From Bacteroidales bacterium (GTDB lineage Bacteria > Bacteroidota > Bacteroidia > Bacteroidales > UBA932), in assembly GCA_024401925.1 (NCBI GenBank), contig JAKSKD010000017.1:1-36697 (forward strand): a DNA stretch of 36,697 nt, read 5' to 3'. The position numbers and the translations under genes were made by a program. The notes below the pieces were generated by a model. That model searched no databases. It was given only the letters and a program-made list of their open reading frames with translations, and was not told the origin of the DNA. Below, piece after piece: positions 32,080 to 36,697 of this stretch. How positions within the stretch are numbered: the stretch's first letter is position 1; each line of letters starts with the position of its first letter.

Positions 32080-33914
32080 ACCGGCACCATAAACTGCTTA
32101 TTGGCTTGGGAGTGGCTGCAGCTATTCTCATTATCCGGCTTTTCACCATTCAAGTTTTGAACCCGGAGTACAAGGAGAACGCAGCAAACCAGTCCCTGGT
32201 TTATGAAACAATCTATCCTTCCAGAGGAATAATCTACGACAGGAATAAGAAAATTCTCGTAGGGAACAAAGTGGCATACGACATCCTTGTAACCCCAAGG
32301 GAAGTCACTAATTTTGACACCCTTGCCCTCGCCTCCGTCCTTAATGTGGATCCGGAGTTCATCAGGAGTAAGATGGATGAATACAAGAAAAACAGAAGCC
32401 GCATCGGTTATAATTCCGTTGTCCTCCTGAAGCTCATTCCGGCTGAGACATATTTGCAGTTTGCTGAAATACAATACAAATTCCGCGGTTTCCGCGGACA
32501 GGCCCGAAGTATCCGCGAATACCCTATCAATGCCGGAGGCAACTTACTGGGATATGTTTCCGAGGTGGATGAGAACTTTATCAAAAACCACCCGGGAGAA
32601 TACAAATCGGGAGATTATGCCGGAAAAACCGGAATTGAAGCGGCGAGAGAGGTTGACTTGAAAGGCGAGAAAGGGTATCACGTATATCTGAGAAACTCCC
32701 GTAACCAGATTAAATCTTCATACAACGACGGAGCCCTTGACAAGGAGGCTGTTCCAGGACAGGATATTATGACCACCATCGATGCAGAACTTCAGGAATA
32801 CGGCCAGCTGCTTATGCAGAATAAGGTCGGAAGCGTCGTAGCGATTGAGCCCGGTACGGGGGAGATTCTTGCTATGGTATCCAGTCCGGGAATCGATGTC
32901 AGTATGCTTGCAGACATAGGGCACCACTACAACGAGATTGTGACAAACCCTTACAGGCCTATGTTCAACAGGGCAGTACAAGCTCCATATCCTCCCGGTT
33001 CTGTCTTCAAACTTGTCAACGGACTCATCGGCCTTCAGGAAAAAGTGCTGGTCCCTTCACAGACATACCCCTGCAATATGGGATATTCTTACACCAGCAC
33101 ACGCAAACTTGGCTGCCACGCACACCCTTCACCCTTGAATCTTACCCAGGCCATTATGATGTCCTGCAACGGATATTTCTGCTACGTCTTCCGCAGCATT
33201 CTGGAAAACAAGAAGTACGGCGGGACTCCGGAGGCCTTTGATGTATGGCGCGATTATGTGACCAGTTTCGGTTTTGGAGACAAATTGGGAAGCGATGTGC
33301 CTGCAGAACTCGGCGGCACCATACCGACATCAAAATATTATTCCAAGATATACGGCAAGAACGGATGGAGGTTCAACACCATTATTTCCCTTTCTATCGG
33401 GCAGGGAGAAATCGGTGTAACTCCGCTCCAGATTGCCAACTTATGCGCTACAATCGCTAACCGGGGATATTATTACATTCCCCATATCGTCAAGAGCTCG
33501 GATGGAATCAAGATAGATGAGAAATTCAACGAACGCCACTATACGAAAGTGGACACTACTGAGTTCAAGAAGGTTATCAACGGTATGTACCTGGCCGTGA
33601 ACGGAGGCCCGGAGTCCGGTGGTACCGCTGTAGGTGCTGCAATTGAGGGTCTTGACCTCTGCGGCAAGACTGGAACGGCACAGAACCCACGAGGAGACAA
33701 CAACTCCGTCTTTATGTGCTTCGCACCGAAGGATGACCCAAAGATTGCTATTGCGGTATATCTTGAAAACGCCGGTTTCGGAGCCACCTGGGCCTGCCCG
33801 ATTGCCTCGCTGATGATTGAGAAATACCTGACCGGAGATATCCGCGAAGAAAGGAAACCGGTAGAACAAAGAATGATGGAGACTAACCTTTTGCAAAAAG
33901 TCAAGACTGATTAG
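32070..33914 (+). CDS. mrdA: penicillin-binding protein 2, class B transpeptidase
   Basis: A 614-residue elongation-specific transpeptidase that cross-links new strands made by RodA. One membrane helix (about 8-27) precedes the dimerisation domain with the conserved R-G motif (YPSRGIIYDRN). Active-site motifs are S311-x-x-K314 (PPGSVFK), S365-C-N367 and K533-T-G-T. It overlaps mreD by 10 bases and is followed one base later by rodA, the usual elongasome order. Confidence 0.96.
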   Translation: MEINRHHKLLIGLGVAAAILIIRLFTIQVLNPEYKENAANQSLVYETIYPSRGIIYDRNKKILVGNKVAYDILVTPREVTNFDTLALASVLNVDPEFIRSKMDEYKKNRSRIGYNSVVLLKLIPAETYLQFAEIQYKFRGFRGQARSIREYPINAGGNLLGYVSEVDENFIKNHPGEYKSGDYAGKTGIEAAREVDLKGEKGYHVYLRNSRNQIKSSYNDGALDKEAVPGQDIMTTIDAELQEYGQLLMQNKVGSVVAIEPGTGEILAMVSSPGIDVSMLADIGHHYNEIVTNPYRPMFNRAVQAPYPPGSVFKLVNGLIGLQEKVLVPSQTYPCNMGYSYTSTRKLGCHAHPSPLNLTQAIMMSCNGYFCYVFRSILENKKYGGTPEAFDVWRDYVTSFGFGDKLGSDVPAELGGTIPTSKYYSKIYGKNGWRFNTIISLSIGQGEIGVTPLQIANLCATIANRGYYYIPHIVKSSDGIKIDEKFNERHYTKVDTTEFKKVINGMYLAVNGGPESGGTAVGAAIEGLDLCGKTGTAQNPRGDNNSVFMCFAPKDDPKIAIAVYLENAGFGATWACPIASLMIEKYLTGDIREERKPVEQRMMETNLLQKVKTD

Positions 33915-33915
33915 T

Positions 33916-35364
33916 ATGTACAACTCAGTACGAAGAGAAAGAGGATTAAAGAACAGCATAGACTGGAAGCTGGTAATATGTTACCTACTGCTGGTTCTTT
34001 TCGGCTTTATGAATATCTATGCCTCCATCCATGCCACCACCGACGCACCCATCCTTTCTTTTGACTCACGCAGTGGCAAGCAGTTTGTCTGGATACTGAC
34101 ATCATTGGTTCTTGCGGCAATGATATTATTCATATTCAACCCACGATTATGGGAAGTAATTTCTTGGCCGACCTACCTGTTGGTTATTCTTCTCCTGATA
34201 GCGGTGATATTCCTCGGGGTCGAGGTAAAAGGCTCCCGATCCTGGTTCGAATTCGGCCCCATACGCTTCCAGCCAGCTGAAATTTCCAAGATAGCCACTT
34301 CAATGGTACTTGCCACGGTTATGAGCCAAAGCGGATTCAAGCTGAGAAACACCAAGGATTTCCTCATCACCGCCGCAGTCATAGGGCTCCCGATGCTGAT
34401 AATCGTCGCAGAGCAGGAAACCGGTTCCGCTCTGGTGTATCTCGGATATGTGTTCGTGCTCTATAGGGAGGGACTGTCAGGATGGCTCCTCACCATAATA
34501 GGTCTGGTAATTATTTTGTTCATTTTCACTCTAACCGGATCCCCATATATCTCAATAATCATACTTCTCGGTCTTTTGTCCATAAGCTACCGGGCACAGA
34601 ACGGGACACTCAAGGGTTGGTTTATCAGCGACCTGCTGGTAATTGTTTTTCTTGCTTTTCTACCGAAGATCTGCGGTCTGCTCGGATGGGCATTCTTCGA
34701 GAAGCTCAAGCCTATGGGAATACTATTGACAATATGTGGCCTGACTTTGCCTATTTATGCATTCCGTGCATTCAGGAAAAAAGATAATTTTCTCTGGGCC
34801 ATAATTTTTGCATTCATTCTCGGGCTGATTGTGATTGCTTCCACGAATTTCGTATTCAACAATATTCTTCAGGACCATCAGAAAAAACGTATTGAGGTTC
34901 TTTTGGGATTGAAGGATGACCCAAGCGGGGTCGGATATAATGTTCATCAGGCCAAAATAGCCATTGGCTCGGGAGGATTCTTCGGCAAAGGCTACCTGAA
35001 CGGGACCCAGACATCATTCGGTTTTGTTCCAGAGCAAAGTACCGATTTCATCTTCTGTACAGTAGGTGAGGAATGGGGGTTCATAGGATGCCTGTTCGTG
35101 ATATTGATGTATGTATGGATGATATACAGACTGATATATGATGCGGAGCGCTGTCGCGAGGCCTTTACAAGAATATACGGCTACTGCGTCGCATCACTTA
35201 TCTTTATGCACTTGTTCGTCAACATCGGTATGACAGTAGGAGTGATGCCCGTTATCGGCATACCTCTGCCGTTTATGAGCTACGGAGGTTCTTCGCTCTG
35301 GGCATTCACTATCCTGCTGTTCATCTTCATCGCCCTCTACAAAGAAGAAAAGAAATATTTCTAA
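33916..35364 (+). CDS. rodA: SEDS peptidoglycan glycosyltransferase RodA
   Basis: A 482-residue SEDS-family polymerase with 10 or more membrane segments. It builds glycan strands together with PBP2. Family landmarks are KGSRSWFEFGPIRFQPAEISK, EQETGSALVY, the long periplasmic loop with GVGYNVHQAKIAIGSGGFFGKG, and PLPFMSYGGSS near the end. It is about 110 residues longer than E. coli RodA, the extra length lying in the middle hydrophobic part as in other Bacteroidota. The operon ends here, with only 6 bases before the stop of a convergent tiny ORF. Confidence 0.95.
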   Translation: MYNSVRRERGLKNSIDWKLVICYLLLVLFGFMNIYASIHATTDAPILSFDSRSGKQFVWILTSLVLAAMILFIFNPRLWEVISWPTYLLVILLLIAVIFLGVEVKGSRSWFEFGPIRFQPAEISKIATSMVLATVMSQSGFKLRNTKDFLITAAVIGLPMLIIVAEQETGSALVYLGYVFVLYREGLSGWLLTIIGLVIILFIFTLTGSPYISIIILLGLLSISYRAQNGTLKGWFISDLLVIVFLAFLPKICGLLGWAFFEKLKPMGILLTICGLTLPIYAFRAFRKKDNFLWAIIFAFILGLIVIASTNFVFNNILQDHQKKRIEVLLGLKDDPSGVGYNVHQAKIAIGSGGFFGKGYLNGTQTSFGFVPEQSTDFIFCTVGEEWGFIGCLFVILMYVWMIYRLIYDAERCREAFTRIYGYCVASLIFMHLFVNIGMTVGVMPVIGIPLPFMSYGGSSLWAFTILLFIFIALYKEEKKYF

Positions 35365-35370
35365 CAGCTA

Positions 35371-35466
35371 TTATTCAAGCACTTTTCTTGCTTCGGTGTC
35401 AGGGTTGAGGACCATCCTTGTCTTAACATCGAAAATCATTGTAGATATATTCGCGTATCGTGCCAT
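35371..35466 (-). CDS. candidate 31-residue protein after the DUF2007 gene
   Basis: An ATG-to-TAA frame of 31 codons plus stop, beginning 7 bases after the DUF2007 stop on the same strand and ending 6 bases from rodA. The peptide is balanced and charged (MARYANISTMIFDVK then TRMVLNPDTEARKVLE), with no hydrophobic run. Operon-like spacing in a genome with almost no spare DNA favours a real gene. A start at the internal ATG (residue 10) is possible. No homologue is recognised and no function is proposed. Confidence 0.4.
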   Translation of the reverse strand: MARYANISTMIFDVKTRMVLNPDTEARKVLE

Positions 35467-35473
35467 ACTGAGT

Positions 35474-35695
35474 TTATTCTTCCACCTGGGGAGGATTTTC
35501 AATCAGCTTCATAGCAACCTCATAATCCGATGCATTGACCTTCACCTGCACCGGAAGTACATAAGGCACGCTCGGATATGCACTGCTGTCTCCGAACACC
35601 TGTGCCGGAATTCCGTTTTCATTCAGCATCCCTGCAACAATTTGCGCTTGAATTACATTGTTAAATTCAGCGACAGTCTTGAATTCCTCTTTCAT
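35474..35695 (-). CDS. DUF2007 family small protein
   Basis: A 73-residue protein matching the DUF2007 (putative signal-transducing protein) pattern: FKTVAEFNNVIQAQIVAGML at the start, then NGIPAQVFGD and a closing VQVKVNASDYEVAMKLIE strand-helix. The fold resembles small ferredoxin-like regulators; its ligand is unknown. Its start shares one base (TAATG) with the HAD gene stop, so the two are co-translated. Confidence 0.85.
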   Translation of the reverse strand: MKEEFKTVAEFNNVIQAQIVAGMLNENGIPAQVFGDSSAYPSVPYVLPVQVKVNASDYEVAMKLIENPPQVEE

Positions 35696-36309
35696 TATAT
35701 GTTGGCATTAATCAGTTCCTCAAGGTCGGACCCCTGTATCATAAGCGCAGTCCTGATTCCGAATTTCTGTGCCACTTCCAGATTCGTTACTGAATCATCC
35801 ACAAACAGCATTTCCCCCGGTTCGAAATCAATGTGCTCTAAGACATACTGGAATATCTCCAGTGAAGGTTTCTGCAGTTTAAGCTGGAATGAGTAGAAGG
35901 TGTCCTCAAACAATTCTTCCGCCGGATGGCCGGCCTCGTCGAGCATCCTGTGGAAATCTCCGACCGTCAGAGGGTTGTTGTTGCTGAGGATATATAATTT
36001 GTATTTCTTACTAAGACGCCTCAGAGAGTCAGGTATTCTCGGATCCATTCCGTCAAGTGCGCACAAGAATGCATACTTCATCTCTTCATTTGTGATTCCA
36101 GGACGACAGTGTGAGGCAAGCTCACGGTAGAATCCCTCCTCATCCAATTCTCCGCCCTCCAGCATTCCGAAAAGACCGAGCTGACGGTACCTGTTGAGGT
36201 ACTGGCCAACATCTTCGAATCCTATTTTCTTGAATTCTTCTATGCATCTTTCAAGATTTAGGTCCACCAACACCCCTCCCATATCAAAAATTATCGCCTT
36301 TGTCTCCAT
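35695..36309 (-). CDS. HAD-superfamily phosphatase (YihX-like)
   Basis: A 204-residue HAD hydrolase of subfamily IA. Motif I is FDMGGVLVD with nucleophile D9; the usual second Asp (D+2) is Gly11, as also seen in YihX-like sugar phosphatases where Asn occupies it. Motif II is ILSNNN, motif III the Lys in LQKPSLEIF, and motif IV LFVDDSVTNLEVAQ. An alpha-helical cap lies between motifs I and II. The likely substrate is a small sugar phosphate, which is not provable here. ATG 36309 is preferred; a longer frame would run past the promoter into the tRNA gene. Confidence 0.9.
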   Translation of the reverse strand: METKAIIFDMGGVLVDLNLERCIEEFKKIGFEDVGQYLNRYRQLGLFGMLEGGELDEEGFYRELASHCRPGITNEEMKYAFLCALDGMDPRIPDSLRRLSKKYKLYILSNNNPLTVGDFHRMLDEAGHPAEELFEDTFYSFQLKLQKPSLEIFQYVLEHIDFEPGEMLFVDDSVTNLEVAQKFGIRTALMIQGSDLEELINANI

Positions 36310-36329
36310 TGTTTTTCCCTCGTTTCCCC

Positions 36330-36337
36330 CAAATTTA
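36330..36337 (-). promoter_or_regulatory. -7 box of the HAD-DUF2007 unit
   Basis: TAAATTTG on the minus strand matches the consensus, 20 bases before the HAD ATG. It is 11 bases from the divergent tRNA promoter. Confidence 0.55.
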
Positions 36338-36348
36338 CACTTTTTTCG

Positions 36349-36356
36349 TATCTTTG
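36349..36356 (+). promoter_or_regulatory. -7 box of the tRNA-Leu gene
   Basis: TATCTTTG matches the consensus exactly and lies 12 bases before the mature tRNA 5' end, so the primary transcript would have only a few extra 5' bases for RNase P to remove. TTTC at 36323-36326 is a partial -33, with a 22-base spacer. Confidence 0.6.
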
Positions 36357-36368
36357 TGAAAATATTTC

Positions 36369-36664
36369 GCCTTGGTGGTGGAATGGTAGACACGAGGGAC
36401 TTAGACAAATTTGAGTGCTCCTTCCGAAAGGATGGAAGTAGAATGTCGTAAATTCAAGGAAGCCTTAACAGATAATGCTGATGGTAATCTTGAGCCAAGC
36501 TCCTGTAAGGAGAAGGTGCAGAGACTAGACACGACACACCTGAAAGATTCTTCTATGGTGAAGGAATAGTCCGGACTACAAACAGAAATGGTGGCGAAAG
36601 CCATAGTAGCAAGAAAATCCCTTGGGCAGTAATGTCCGTGTGAGTTCGAGTCTCATCCGAGGCA
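36369..36664 (+). tRNA. tRNA-Leu(UAA) interrupted by a group I intron
   Basis: Exon 1 is 36369-36402 and exon 2 is 36614-36664. Joined, they give an 85-base class II tRNA. The acceptor stem pairs GCCTTGG (36369-36375) with CCGAGGC (36657-36663, one G-U), then discriminator A36664. The anticodon stem is AGGGA (36395-36399) with TCCCT (36618-36622), around loop CUUAAAA with anticodon UAA. The long variable arm carries GGGC/GTCC, and the T-arm is GTGAG-TTCGAGT-CTCAT. CCA is not encoded, as usual in Bacteroidota. The gene cannot give a tRNA without splicing. Whether this is the only UAA-reading leucine tRNA in the genome cannot be seen here. Confidence 0.93.
36403..36613 (+). ncRNA. group I self-splicing intron in tRNA-Leu(UAA)
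   Basis: A 211-base intron that starts after U34 and ends in G36613, as group I introns do. Helices traced: P1, exon ACTT (36399-36402) with GAGT (36413-36416), giving the required U-G at the splice site. P2 is a GAAA-capped hairpin (about 36421-36437). P3 pairs TGTCGT (36444-36449) with ACGACA (36531-36536). P4 pairs TTCAAG (36453-36458) with CTTGAG (36489-36494). P6 is CTCC/GGAG (36500-36512). P7 pairs GACTA (36523-36527) with TAGTC (36567-36571). P8 is CACC/GGTG (36537-36560). P9 is CTAC/GTAG with an inner GAAA-capped stem. GGTGCAGAGACTA is the classic conserved core. There is no homing endonuclease ORF. Layout matches the small IC3-type introns of cyanobacterial tRNA-Leu. Confidence 0.93.
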
Positions 36665-36667
36665 CGG

Positions 36668-36697
36668 GAGAGTGGCAAGTTTGTCACTCTCTTTTTT
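36668..36697 (+). terminator. rho-independent terminator of the tRNA-Leu gene
   Basis: GAGAGTG (36668-36674) pairs perfectly with CACTCTC (36685-36691). The stem extends inward by one or two pairs, and six T residues end the window. It begins 4 bases after the tRNA. Confidence 0.88.

Noticed and set aside
36401-36604. Possible intron-encoded protein (frames crossing the group I intron on both strands)
   Set aside because: The frames cross the tRNA exons, lack LAGLIDADG, GIY-YIG or HNH motifs, and overlap conserved catalytic RNA elements.
36420-36613. The tRNA insertion as an integrated mobile element or attachment site
   Set aside because: There are no direct repeats, integrase or downstream tRNA fragment; the paired group I core explains the insertion fully.
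1-36697. CRISPR arrays, insertion sequences, prophage, toxin-antitoxin or defence genes
   Set aside because: I read through for direct repeats, transposase or integrase motifs and foreign-looking composition and found none; the window is core chromosome apart from the intron.

Overview
The window comes from a bacterium of the phylum Bacteroidota, most likely order Bacteroidales. Three things point there. The gene set is typical: a lipoprotein cyclophilin, a large RodA, a two-haem SdhC, a DUF3109 protein, and a rplM-rpsI-rpsB-tsf operon. Nearly every transcription unit is preceded by the phylum's TAnnTTTG -7 element. There are almost no Shine-Dalgarno sites. The tRNA gene encodes no CCA, and base composition looks even throughout. 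This is ordinary core chromosome: I see no insertion sequence, prophage, CRISPR array or toxin system. Coding density is very high, no gene-free stretch exceeds about 180 bases, and genes inside operons overlap by 1-10 bases.

Layout from the left. At 1-135 a strong outward promoter, a leader hairpin and a boxA-like motif probably start a ribosomal RNA operon running off the left edge. A GH20 hexosaminidase (+) follows, then leftward units: flippase-cyclophilin; rplM-rpsI-rpsB-tsf with two structured leader candidates; dus-lpxK; and a lone sdhC. From 10.1 kb come pyrH-frr-pepP (+), a coiled-coil membrane protein-hemW (-), a small membrane protein (+), an M16-like pseudopeptidase-DUF3109 (-), a TPR protein-U32 protein (+), and a lipoprotein of unknown function (-). 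From 21.9 kb there is an envelope-rich half: ponA-ddl-prmC (-), topA-lrp (+), ispD (-), and the elongation cluster mreB-mreC-mreD-mrdA-rodA (+). A HAD phosphatase-DUF2007-tiny ORF unit (-) follows.

The window ends with its most unusual feature. At 36369-36664 lies a tRNA-Leu(UAA) gene split by a 211-base group I intron between anticodon bases U34 and A35. This is the same site and the same general fold as the well-known cyanobacterial and plastid tRNA-Leu intron. The core helices P1 and P3-P9 can be drawn by eye, and the exons rejoin into a proper class II tRNA.

Many genes here serve cell-wall and envelope growth: PBP1, Ddl, MreBCD, PBP2, RodA, LpxK, IspD (isoprenoid carrier precursor) and a flippase. 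Others serve translation: S2, S9, L13, EF-Ts, RRF, PrmC, Dus, a U32 RNA-modification candidate, and tRNA-Leu. Starts were moved inward from the longest ORF wherever the longest start was a TTG inside a -7 promoter box.
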